64,000 nt of DNA from Sodiomyces alkalinus F11 (lineage: Eukaryota > Ascomycota > Sordariomycetes > Glomerellales > Plectosphaerellaceae): NCBI RefSeq assembly GCF_003711515.1, contig NW_021167079.1, positions 3,111,998-3,175,997 on the forward strand, read 5' to 3'. This document shows positions 1 to 11,500 of this stretch, piece by piece (position 1 is the first letter of the stretch; the number at the start of each line of letters is the position of its first letter). Below the pieces are notes generated by a model. That model saw nothing but the letters and a program-made list of their open reading frames with translations, ran no database searches and had not been told where the DNA came from. Made by a program: the position numbers and the translations under genes.

Positions 1-102
1 TCCTTAATATATATATAGGTAGCGGATCCAGCGGCCTTAGAAAGGGGGGTTATATAACCGTCTACCGAACTACTCTAACGCCGTATCTGCGCGGTTATAA
101 TA
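1..102 (-). repeat. Gyp1 3' LTR, truncated by the window start
   Basis: This is nearly identical to 14403-14504, differing by RIP-type transitions. It ends in TAATA, a mutated TAACA. About 262 bp of the LTR should lie before base 1. Confidence 0.85.
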
Positions 103-120
103 CGGCCCTAATTATCTCGA

Positions 121-2190
121 TTACGCTCTCGTAGCGTAGATAACTCCTAAAAATAAGCAGATATAAGTTAATAAACTAAGTAAAGAGCTATCGTATACCC
201 TTATTCCTCTAATCACCCCGTCCTCCACGTATACCTGATTAGGGATCCTCTTAATTCTAGTTCCTCCATATATACTATTCCCTTACTATCTTCGCCGACT
301 ATTTCCTTAGGATATCTCTTATCCAATCCTCTATATATACCTTTACTTACGCTTTCGTAAGGTTCTTCCTCCGACTATATAGTTAGGCTTATTAGCCTTT
401 CTAGCCTCTTAATCAGCGGTAGCTTTATCTGCCTCCTATTTAATCCCCGCGTTATAATAAAGCCACCCTTCCTAAAGTACTACCCGAGGTGGCGGTAGAT
501 ATAGCGCGCTATTAGCCACTACGTCTCGGAGGCTAGCTTGGTACGGGTTATTAAAGGACTTAACCTATTCTTCCTTAGTATATAGGCTTAGCCTAATAGG
601 ACTAATACGCTTAGCTAGAGGCCGTATATCTATAAGTCTATAATAGAGAAGATAATAAGATATCTTAGTACCCTTAGCCTAGTACTTTATCTCCTCTTCC
701 TATTTATCTTAGATATCGTAGCTCCTCTTCTTTAAGACGGCTACGGGCTTAGGCGCCGCCTTAGGAGTCTTAGGCGTCTTTAGTATCTTCGGGGGCGGCG
801 TTTTCTTAACGGCCGGTGGCGTCTACTTCACGGCTTTCTTACCCTTTAGCGTCTAGAGCTCGAGACTACTAAGACCTACGTCGTTAATATCGCTACTACT
901 ATCGGATAATACTAAGGGGTCCTAGAAACTCTAGCCTAATATACTAGTAAGGTCCATAATATCGGGATTAGGGGAACTAATAAGATCGATAGACTCCTCC
1001 TTAGCCGTGGGCGTCGCGGGGGTCTTTAGCGTCTTAAGGCCCTTAGGCGGGTTAACCGGTATCTATTTCTTAGTCTTATTAATAGGCTAGAATCTAGTCG
1101 TTTTAGGGACTTCGGGAGGCGGCGTCGCGGGCTTTATGGCTAGCTCTGTATAGTAACCAAAGCCGAAGAGTTTACTAATATAGCTTACCTAGCCCTCTTT
1201 AATATACCGAGTATACTCCCCTATATTATTTCCGTAGTAGCGGCCTTAGGAGAACTTATATATCTTAGAGCTTTAGGGAAATAGATATCCCTCCTAGGCT
1301 AATACCCTAATCCATTCTATAATAAAAGGGCCGTATAAATAACCGTCCTGCTATATTAGACTAGGTATAATATAAAACTTCTTAGCTATACTATTAATAG
1401 CTTCCTTAGGGGCACTAATAGATACTAACTATAGTATCGCGAGATAAGCGACTTCGAGGAGATAGCGCTTACCTTTACCGTCCCACTATATACTATCGTA
1501 CCCGTATATAATCCAGGTCTCTTAGTCGATAATCAGGCTAATAAAATAGTTACTATCGATATAGCAGATTATAGGAATAAAGCGGCTAGTCCTAGTATAA
1601 TATTATGCTTTATCCTTAAGAGTTATAAACTCAGCTTTTCCTTTACTATTTACTCCTTAGCACAGGATCTCGTTAAGGAATATAACGGGCCTTAAGTCCC
1701 CTTACCTACGGCTACTCACCGCACTCACCACTTCTTCTATAATACCCTTTTCCTGCCACTTATCGTCCTTAATATTATTACGTAGATAGTAGGCTAATAT
1801 TAAAATAAAGCAGATCTTAAGGTACCGTTCACTATATAAGACTATTAGGGGTGACTATAATATAGCTAGTCCTATAATCTCTGCATCTAACCTATTATTC
1901 TTATTCTTATCTAAGAGTCCTTAAACTATTTACTAGCCGTCCTTCGAGATCACTCTAAACCCAGTATAAGGGGTATCGTTATCTACGGCCTTAAAGAGGC
2001 GGTGCGGTAAACTACTCGCTAGGAACGCCTATCTACTCTTCTTAGGATTATACTCTTTACGGGGCCTAGTCCTTAGCTCGATAGCGGTCCGTCCCTTAGG
2101 CTAAACGCCCTTATTCAGTTCGGAGCCTTTAGGGGCGGTGGCCTAGTAGTCTATAGAGTTACTAACGGCTATAGTGTCGATATTCGCAGG
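121..2190 (-). pseudogene. Gyp1 accessory ORF: decayed Ulp1/C48-like cysteine peptidase with Lys/Pro/Thr-rich tail
   Basis: One minus-strand frame runs about 690 codons, broken only by TAG/TAA codons explained by RIP of CAG, CAA or TGG. The first half reads as an Ulp1/SENP-type (family C48) core. NxFISLIID is followed by IYGYDS, where the His position is Tyr (TAT, 1546-1548) and the Asp codon is at 1495-1497. Then comes QQDGYxxGPF, where the Cys position is Tyr (TAC, 1333-1335). Both changed codons are single RIP-type transitions from CAT and TGC. The second half is rich in KTPK/PPK repeats, then acidic/serine, then a short basic segment. C48 peptidases remove SUMO or similar modifiers; a role in this element is inference. 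The start codon is not identifiable. It lies between pol and the 3' LTR in the same orientation as pol. An unrelated adenain-like fold remains possible. Confidence 0.65.
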
Positions 2191-3180
2191 ATCTAGCGTT
2201 TACGGTTACTTATATTACCCTGATTAGGGTCTTTAGTAATAATTCCTTACGAAAAAAAAAAAAGAGAAAAGGAGGGAAGGGGGCGTTTAGGAGGGGAAAC
2301 GGGGAGGTCAAAATAGTAGAAAAAAGGGTAAAATATAATAGAAAAAGGACGGGTAAGCCTGAGTTTATAAGGATATATTAAAGGGGAAGATCAGGATTAA
2401 GGCTAAAAAGGGTTCTATTTATCCTCCGAGGACCTCTTCTAAAGGCCCTTTCCTTTAAGCAGGAGTCCATAACTTATAACTATAGCTCGAATAGTCTTTT
2501 AGTCGTTAAAGGAGGTTATTTCCTAAGCCGTGATAAAGATAGCCCTTATAAGTCGGAAAGAAGGTGCTAAATTAGGAATTCGATATTAGAAACGCCTGCT
2601 ATAATTAGCCTAACTAGCTTCGGCGCTTACTATAATTAGCTAGTAAATATCGGATAAGGCTTTTCGTTTATTATTAGGTAATAGGCGGAGTTATAATTCT
2701 ATAATAAAGGGAAATAAAAGGAGGTAGCTATAAATAGCTATAAAGGCAGGTCGAATAGTTATAATTACTTTATCAGAGACGCCTCCTCTAACTTATAGAA
2801 GCTATAAGCCGCTTAGTAAATATCTTTACTTATCGGTCTCTTAAATATAAAAAACGCAGGATCCCCGGCTCTTCGTTCCTCTTCTCCTAAGTAATATCGC
2901 CACTTCTATAGTTATCTTCACCGATAGCACTATTATTATAATAAATTCCTAACTTCTTAAGCATATACTATAGCTTCTAAGTATATAATTAGGGTATTAA
3001 ATATAGTTAAACCGTATAAACGTAAGAAGGCCGTTAGTAGACAGGAGTCCGTTAAGCCTATTCTGTGGTTTTAGTCTAAGATATATTTAATAAGGGATAC
3101 TCCTAATAAGTATAACGTTTAGGTAACGCCTATAGATATAATTATAAGTTTTCCTTCCTTATTTCTCGTGGTTACCCTAA
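2191..3180. other. Gyp1 internal non-coding spacer
   Basis: I see no ORF. It holds a poly-purine run at about 2250-2310, one palindrome at 2217-2230 (ACCCTGATTAGGGT), and a second at 3175-3186 (CCCTAATTAGGG) just before the opposite-strand ORF. Confidence 0.5.
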
Positions 3181-4188
3181 TTAGGGCGTGCTAACTTCGG
3201 TGCTAAGGTTAACACTTATGTCGGTTAGTTCGAGGTAGCTAGTAAGGGCGGCGTTTCGTACGTCGAGCTTGACCTTCTATCTTCGGTCGTCGATTTAGAT
3301 ACCCGGTTTACCGTTACGAACCGGTTTTAGGATACCTTATTGAATATTACTAACCGGGATATGGAATAGGCTTTATTTAGGGAGATACGTGACTTCTTTA
3401 AGACGCCTTTATTCCGCCGCCGTATCTTTATGGCTAAGGACCTCGCGGGTCCCTAGAGAGAGTATATTATAAAGATCGTGACGAGGCCTTACGCCGCTAG
3501 GGCACTTATCGTGCAGGTATATAGCGTAGTTAATAAGGTGCCCTGCTAGTACTACGAAGAACGCTAGACCGCTATAATAGATCGGGTTAATAATAAGATC
3601 ACGTACCTATTCTATAAGTGCGTCTCCTTACCGTAGAATCCACGCTTCCCCGACTACGCTAACTGCCTATTCTATAAGTCTACTTACACGTTCCGAGACG
3701 CGGGCCTTTATAAGGAGTTCTAGTAGGCTAAGTATAAGATTAGCTAGCCCGATAATAATTACCCCGGCTTTAAATACTATAATCCCCTCCCTAAGAATAA
3801 CTTAGTGTTACTGTAGTCTTTTTATAATAATAAACGATACCCGATCTACTCGCCTCGGACCGGTATCTTCCTGGTTAATATAACCGTTATAGGCTACGAG
3901 ATTACTTATTAGATACGCTAGGTTTATAGCGGTAAGACCGCTAAGGCTTATAATAGCTTACTTAGTCTTATTCTAATACTCTTAGCTCGGTATAGGGAGG
4001 AGGTGGATAGGTATTATAATATTATCCGTAAGGCTAAGGAGGTGCCTAACCGGGAGGAAATAGTTATCTACTAGACTATTCCGCTTCCTAAGGGGGCTTA
4101 GGTCTAGCGCCGGGTCTCTAAGAAGTATAGGCCTAAGGAAGGTAACTATAAAAGCGACCCTAACCCAGAAACTGAATTATTTACTTAA
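3181..4188 (+). pseudogene. Gyp1 opposite-strand ORF, unrecognised family
   Basis: A single plus-strand frame of about 336 codons ends at TAA 4186-4188 and is interrupted almost only by TAG codons that fit RIP of CAG or TGG. It runs opposite to gag-pol and to the Ulp1-like ORF. The product would be rich in Tyr, Arg and aromatic residues, with two Cys-containing stretches (near FYKCVSLP and YANCLFYKS) and a basic C-terminus. I recognise no conserved domain and cannot fix the start; the frame is already open at 3181. Palindromes lie immediately upstream (3175-3186) and 13 bases after the stop (half-copy). Frame maintenance through about 1 kb of RIP-mutated DNA argues it was a real gene before RIP. 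It could be a transposon-acquired host gene. Confidence 0.55.
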
Positions 4189-5554
4189 TAGGGTATTTTA
4201 TAATTAGGGGAATAGCTAGTAAGGATAGGTGCGTGGTTTACTAGGTAGCTTATAGGGACGGGAATCAGGTAGTTAATTAACTAAATAATATAACTTTAAT
4301 AGATAAACGGGATTTCTAAGAAGCGATGTTCCCTGGTGATTAGGGCTTTTGCTCTTTTCGCGAGAGCTTCGAGATAGGTCTAATCAGGGGAATAGATAAT
4401 AAGGTTAGGGGAAAAAGGTATAAAAGGAGGTTTTCTTCGTGGTTTATCTTCTTCTCTTTTTCCTTCTTATCATAATAATCCGTTTTCTACTCTATACGAG
4501 TAGACTCCACGGGCCTATTTACCGATAAAGCCTTTATAAGAAGAATAAAATTTATAGGTAATAGCCGGTAGTTGCTTAATTAGGCTAATAAAGCTAGGGA
4601 ATCCCCGGATTATCCGGTTTTTATTATTATTATCGCCGTCGTTATCGTGATATTACGTTTTTCTTTTTTAGGGGGTTTTTCTAGCGGGGCTCTTAACGCC
4701 GTTGACTTAGTGTCTTAAACTTACTCTTCTGGTGATAGGTATAGTATTAATCTTCTCTTTCTGGACGAGAAACTTACGTGTAGTAGGTTTAAGGGTAATA
4801 TATATATATATACGTGGTTAGGGGAATAGGGGTGTAATATTAGTAATAGAGAGAGCGATTAGTAATAGAGATTAGGAAAAAGGGGGCTTTAGGTAGTGGA
4901 AAGGAGAGGGCTTCTTATACTTTTTTTAAAATCAGGCTATTAAGATTAACGTAATAACTTAATAAGTTACTAGTACTAGGGTTAGTAAAGGAGGGATTTA
5001 TAGTTTATGGCTTATAGCCTTTGACGGTATTTCTCTTGATTATATTATACCCTTAGTAACCGTTCCTATACTATTTATTCCCGACTATAACTCCCTTTCG
5101 CAGAATAGGCAGCTTATATTAAACTAGGTATAATTTAGCTTAGGTCCGATAAATTATACGGTGATTAGGGGAATAGAAGTAAAGAATTTAAGATTATAAT
5201 AAAAGAAACCTATACTTATTATAGAAAAGAGAGTGTATGGTGGTATATCTCTATAATGTCTACGTAGTTAGGCTTACTTATAAATATAATAAACGATAGA
5301 TATAGGAAAAAGCCTTCTAATCGGGGAAATAAGTCTGGATAGGTTTATAGTGCTTCTGATTAGGGTAATAAAGGAAAAAGTTTAAAAAAGAAACGGATTA
5401 GGGTGATGGTTAGGAAGAGTATTTATAGATTTACGCCCTTTATACTAGCGTATATCACGACTCTAAGTGGATAAAAGACTTAGCTTTATTTACCCTTAGC
5501 TCTAAGACTACACGCTAGCCTCCTAGCGAGTGCAGGCTTTAAAAATAAAGGAAA
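4189..5554. other. Gyp1 spacer between opposite-strand ORF and gag-pol end
   Basis: There is no convincing ORF. Five or more full or half copies of the Gyp1 palindrome lie here (4380-4390 and 5356-5365 two-armed; 4201, 4335 and 5162 one-armed), so this is the densest part of the element for that motif. Confidence 0.5.
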
Positions 5555-8500
5555 TTAGGGAAAATAATAATAAGGAATAAAATACAGCTCGTTAGTATAA
5601 TCCTCGTACTTACTCGGGTTAAAATCTAGGCGCTATAGAATCTACACCTCGACGGTACCAGACTCCCTTACCTATTTTAACTCTTCTTCTAGCTTCTTAT
5701 AATACTCCGTTAATAACTCTCTTAGTCTTTCGGAGCGGCGTAAAATATCGTTAATAGTATAATTAGGGGAACTAATGTTATCCTCGGCCCTAGTATCTTC
5801 CTAAGGGTCCTCGCTAGGTAAAAGGAGTGTTTCGGTGACTTCTTCGGTAATAGGCGCTCCTCGGGCAGGGTACGTGATCTTAAGCTCTTCGCTATAGTCT
5901 CGTTTAAGTATAGTCTAGTCCTTAGGCTCATAATACCTATCGTCGTTTTTAATAAACTTCTTTAGGCGGTTAGCGGTAAAAGTAATCCCTTTTAGTTCTT
6001 CCCTAGTAAGAGTCTCGAGGATAAATGACTTATTATCTTGATTAGCCTTCCAGATACGATATAGGCCGTTCTAGCGGTAGTCGAGCTTAGCCTTACAGCT
6101 TATATCAATAGCTTTCTTAGTATCGTGAACTAGTATAAGATCCTTAACTTATAGCCTTTACTTATAGAGTACCCGGGCACGGCTAGCGTTAATATAGGCT
6201 ATCCGTCGCCCTCGTTATTTAGTAATTATAGTAATAGTAGCTTATCGGTTAGTATTAAGCTAGGCAAAAGCCCTTAACCGAAGTATTATCTTATTCTTAG
6301 GGGTTTTAACGCAGCCCTAGTCTAGTACTCTTTAGGTTAGGTAGGTTATCTTAATCGGGGTAATAGTCTTATAGCCGTGTAAAAGGAAGAAAGGGGTACG
6401 GCTAGTAGAAGCTCTTATCGTTATACGGTTAGCGAAAAGGATTATCGGGAGGATCTCGTAAAGGGCTCTAGGGTAAAGCTTCGACTAGATAGATAAAGCG
6501 TAGGTAATAGCCTTATACCTAACCTCGTTAAGGCTATTAGCGCGGGGGTAGTAGGCTAAGGCGAGTTTTCGAGTAGTCTTATAACAACGGTTTAGCTTAA
6601 TTATATAACCCTTATGCTCTAGACCTTTATCTATAAGGAGAATTATATAGAGCCTATACCTATAAATTATATCTTCCTATAAGAACGAGGTAATAGCCTT
6701 AGACGTATTCTTCTTTAGTAGTCAGGCCTTAACCCAACCCATAAATATATAGCGGGCCTCTACGAGATACTATCCTTAGAGATATTAAATATCCAGGCAG
6801 ACCTAAGTAAAAGGGAGGGCGGTTTCGGGCAGGCTTATTACGATTAGGGGGTCCTCCTAGGAACGGCTACGGCGGGCCTAATATCCAGAACAGGACTCGA
6901 TAAACCTCTAAATGCTCTTATAGATACTATCCTAGAAGTAGTTAGCGGCGAGGCGATAATAGGTGCCTTACCTTCCTTGATATCCGGATTCGTTATAGGC
7001 TCTCCTGATCAGGTTAACCTAGATATCCTTATCGTTAATCTAGCGTTTAGGGGTCGAATCGGCTTTAGTTACTCGGGTCTATAGTAGTCTATCCTTAAGG
7101 AATACACGGGTGGCTCTATCTTTAACTCTACGGGCTTCCTTAGGATTTATTCCTTTAGGCACGCGAAAGGTCGTTAAGAAGGTGGCTACTTATCGGGAAA
7201 ACTAACTCCAGGTAAGGTCCTTATCGAGGATATCGTTAGCTAAGGCAGGGTTATCGAACTACTTCTCGGCTTCCGTAAGGAAGATTCTATCGTCCACGAA
7301 ATCGTCTAGGTCTCCTTCGGTATCGTTATTAGCCTAATTAAAGGGTATTCCGGGTATCCGCGAGAGTCTATCGGCTATAGTATTCTTAGATCCTTTAATA
7401 TACTTAATATCGAAGTCGAAAAGCCGGATCTAGGCGAGCTATCGGGTAATTAGGGTATTAGGGAAGTTAGTAGTAGATCCTTTTAACTAGGATAAAAGGG
7501 CTTAGGTATCGATTTCGAGGATAAAGTGAACCCTATAGAGGTAGTTACGTAGGCGCCGAAGGGTTCTTAGGACTCCCCTTAGCTCTAGCTTACTAGTATT
7601 ATAAATCCTCTTTACGGGAGATTAGCGGCCGCTTTCGTATCGTGCTATAGCTCTTTTATCCTTAACGTACTATCCGAGGATTCTACCCTATCTATCCGTG
7701 CTAGCGTTGACGATAACGTAGATAACTCCTACGCCTTCGCCGTACTAGATAGTAATCAGGATAGGGGTAGAGGTAAGGGCTTTCTTAAGGGCGTTTATAG
7801 CGTGTTATTAGGGCTCCTCCCACTTAAAGGTAGTATTCTTCCGTAGCAGGTTAGTTAGGGGTCTAGCGATAATAGCGAACTTATAAATCCAGACTTAAGT
7901 AAAAGGTAATATAACCGAGGAACGAACGAATATTAAAGACTATACTATACCTTTCCTACTCTCGGACCTTCGTAATCTTAGCCTACTTAGGGGAACGACT
8001 ATTAATACCGCAGATATAGCCTATAATAGTGGCTGCTTTCTAATACTACTGGCTTTTAACACCTACGATAGTGCCTCTAGCTAGCTCCACGTTAAAAAGT
8101 ACTTTATCGATATTAGCGATATACTCGGCTAGAAAACGGCGAATTCCTAGTCTAATTAGGGTATCCTTATAGGTGGTTATCGGTCCTTTTACTATAATAT
8201 CGTTAATAAAGGGTCTATAGTACTAGGGAATAAGGTCGTAAAGGATACGAGTTATAATACGTATAAACTAGGTCACTAAATTAGTAGCCTCCTAAGGAAG
8301 GGTATATATCCTAAAGAGTCTAATAATAGTCGTAAAGGTAGTTAAATCTTAAGACTCCTTGTTAAAGGTGACCTAATTATAGCCGGAGAAGAGGTCTAAG
8401 AGGGATATAAGCTTATATATAGCGAGATCCTGGGAGAACTCGTCGGCCCTAGGCGGTATAAAGGCATCTTAAAGGGTTACTGCATTAATCTTAGTAGCCG

Positions 8501-11500
8501 AGTTAATAAGCCGTATATTACCGTCCTTCTTCTTAACTAGGAACCAGGGGTTACGATAGGCTACGTGGCTCTCTTTAATCACACCCTTCTTAAGGCGGTT
8601 TTTTATTATCTACACGACTATAGACTCTAGAGTCTTAGGGATAGGGATCCCTTTCGCCTACCACACCTTATAAGGAACCGCTCGAATCTTCTATAAAGGG
8701 GCTACCCGTTCGTTAAGGCGGCCGTACTTAGTCTAGTCCCACGTAATAGCTGCTTCGCGGTTTAGGAGGACCTTCGTTAGGAGCTCCTTTTCCTTAAGGG
8801 TTAAATAGTTAATAGTCTTTAGGATCGCGTCGAGTTTTTCGGGTATAAGGCGCGAACGGGGTATAATTTTAGAAAACTTCGGTATAATCAGGCTAATAAA
8901 CCGCTTATCTTCTAGCTCCTAGTCTTCCTCTTTAATTTGTACGAGGATATTCTTCTTCTAGTAGGGGTCTTTATTAGGGACACTTTTATTAGATAGGACG
9001 TCGTTAAAAGGGTAAACCTTAAGAGCCTTCAGCTTCTATATAGTAAAGACGCCTTCGGGATTAGGGGGATAGTATGCTTCTTTAATAAGATCCTAGGACT
9101 TCCTCCTTTTCGGCTACTATAGCCTCCTCTTCGTAACCACGGCTATACTAATAATACTATCCTCCTCTTTCTTTAGAGCCTTGAGCGCTTTTATCTAGGA
9201 ATTATCCTACGTTATCCGGTCCTTTCGAAAATATAAGACTAAGAGGCTATTAGGGTAATTAGGCTAATAGTAGTATAGAAAAGTCGAAAAAGATAAGTAG
9301 TTAGTATAAATTACTTAGTATTATATAGTCGTAGTTATTATATAGAGAGCCTCCGCGACACACCTCTTATATCCTCGGCCCTAATTTCGTGGTATCGCCC
9401 TTAAGGCTATATAAATTCTCTTCGTTAGAGGCTTTACCTCCTCCGTAAACAGGAAGGCTACTAAAGCAGTAGCGTCCTTATTATCTAAATAAAAGAAAAT
9501 ATCGTCGTTACTCTTCTTTTATTCTCCTCCCTCGCCTCCTCCTTCTCTTTCGCCCCCTAGTCGGGCGAACCGCTAATCCTATTATTACTCGATATTAAGG
9601 TAGCGGCCCCGGACTAACTATAAGGGACGCCGTCCTCCCCCTACTATCCGATACTTAGATCGATTAAATCCTCCTCCTCTTAACGCTTCTCCTCCTCTTT
9701 AAACTTAGGCTAGCTCTATCGATAAGGGCGGTCGTCGACCTATTCTCTACTAGCGATAGGGACGATAATACGGGCGTCTCTATAGGCGAAGTCTATATCG
9801 ATCTATCCGTCCTTATAAGTGAAAGAGGCGTGACTATTAAGTAAGAATAATAGGCTAAGAAGTATCCTAAGCCTTATTCCCTCGATCACTATAAAATAGA
9901 CTTTCCTATGCTAGTCCCCGACTTAAAGGTGCTCCTCTAGATATCCTGCGTAGTTTACCCTATCTATATCGTTAATCCCTTTAATCGCGATATTACTTTT
10001 ACCGACACGACCCCGTAGTCCTAGCTTCTCCACGAGGTCTAGCCGGATAGTGTTTAAGACGGCTCTTATATTAATAACTACGTAAAAACGGTCCTCTATA
10101 GGGTAGGCCTTAGCTATTCGCTTAGTTAGGCTAACCCGTATTATTATATACTTAGCGTAAATAGTAGGAGGCTTTAGTTTATTAATTATCGGGGCGGGCG
10201 TAATAGATAGGGCACTATTAGGCGTAGGGGGTATAATCGTGGTATTCGTAAACTATATAGGGCGTTCGGGACCTAAGGGTAAGGAGTCTATAAAAAAGGC
10301 CTTTTTAGGGGTTAAGCGGATAACCTTACGAGGCTTTACCTAGCTACTGATTAACCTTAGCGTCTCCTTATAGTCTACCAGGGTAGCTCTATTAGTAGAG
10401 AGGAGGTAAACTATAGGAACCTTAACCTCTATCTCTAAAAGGTGCTTTAGGCTCTTCTCGCGGACCTTCTATATAACGGCCTCCTAATTAAATAAGTCAA
10501 GGGTATCCTTTTAAGCCGAGGCTCGCGAGATAGGCCGAGTAGTAGTTAAGGTGGTAATAGGTCTAGATATAGGGGCTATCGAATTAGGGGTTAGGCCGTT
10601 ATCTATATCGGTGTCGTTAACTATCTCTATAACCCTTTAGGAGCTTTCCGGAGTTATTAGAGTCTATTAAACGGCCTAATCAGAGGAACCAGCTACTTTT
10701 AGCGTGGGTTTACTAATTCTACCGCTCCTAGTAGTGCGAAAAGGGTCTTAGGGGTCGGTCGAAGTGTATCGAGATATAGACGTAGTATATACTCTAGCTA
10801 TAATAAAGTTAATAGATCCCGTGACCTTAATAACCCTTGAGGCTTAAGTGGCTTAGATGGCCTAACTACTCTGACCGGTCTACTACTTCTATGCCTGCTT
10901 AACTATATACTTAATTATAAGCCTATTAGTCTTATTAGTCTTATAGGAGAGGGTAGCGGGCTGTTACAGCCAAGAAGAAGAGACCAGTTCTGCAGAACAC
11001 GACGGGTCGAATAGACATTGGTCAAGGAACACACGTCATGTGCGGGGGGTCACGTGATAACAAGAAGGAGGGATTGCGGGATCACGGTGAGCCAGTGAGC
11101 CGGGAGCGGGGGATCACGGTGAGCCAGCGATCCACGATGATGGATCACGACGGGGCGTGAGCCTACATAAGGGGGCACTTAGGGGAGTGAGCTAGGGGAA
11201 GGAACAAGTATATAAGGACTCGGAAAAGTCATGTATCTAGTTAGATCACTCACCTCAGTGTTCAATCTAAGTCTTCATTGGAAACCTCCTTGAGTATCAC
11301 AGTGAAGAGGCAGACTTGCCTTACGACCGCCTACGAGAAGTTACGAGAGACTTACGCTCAGCTTGCAACCTCCTCTTACCTCGTGAACGCAAACTCACGA
11401 TAACCCCAACTAGGGATCCCAGACTTAGTGTCCAGGAACCCAGGTCGTAACACGGGCTAGAAGGTCTTAATATAGAGGTCTACGAGCTCCTTAAATCGGC

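Noticed and set aside
3175..3186. CCCTAATTAGGG resembles two head-to-head telomere units (CCCTAA/TTAGGG), hinting at interstitial telomere or chromosome fusion.
   Set aside because: Copies are single, dispersed, and most read CTGATTAGG or CTAATCAGG; they fit RIP products of CTGATCAGG better and never form tandem TTAGGG arrays.
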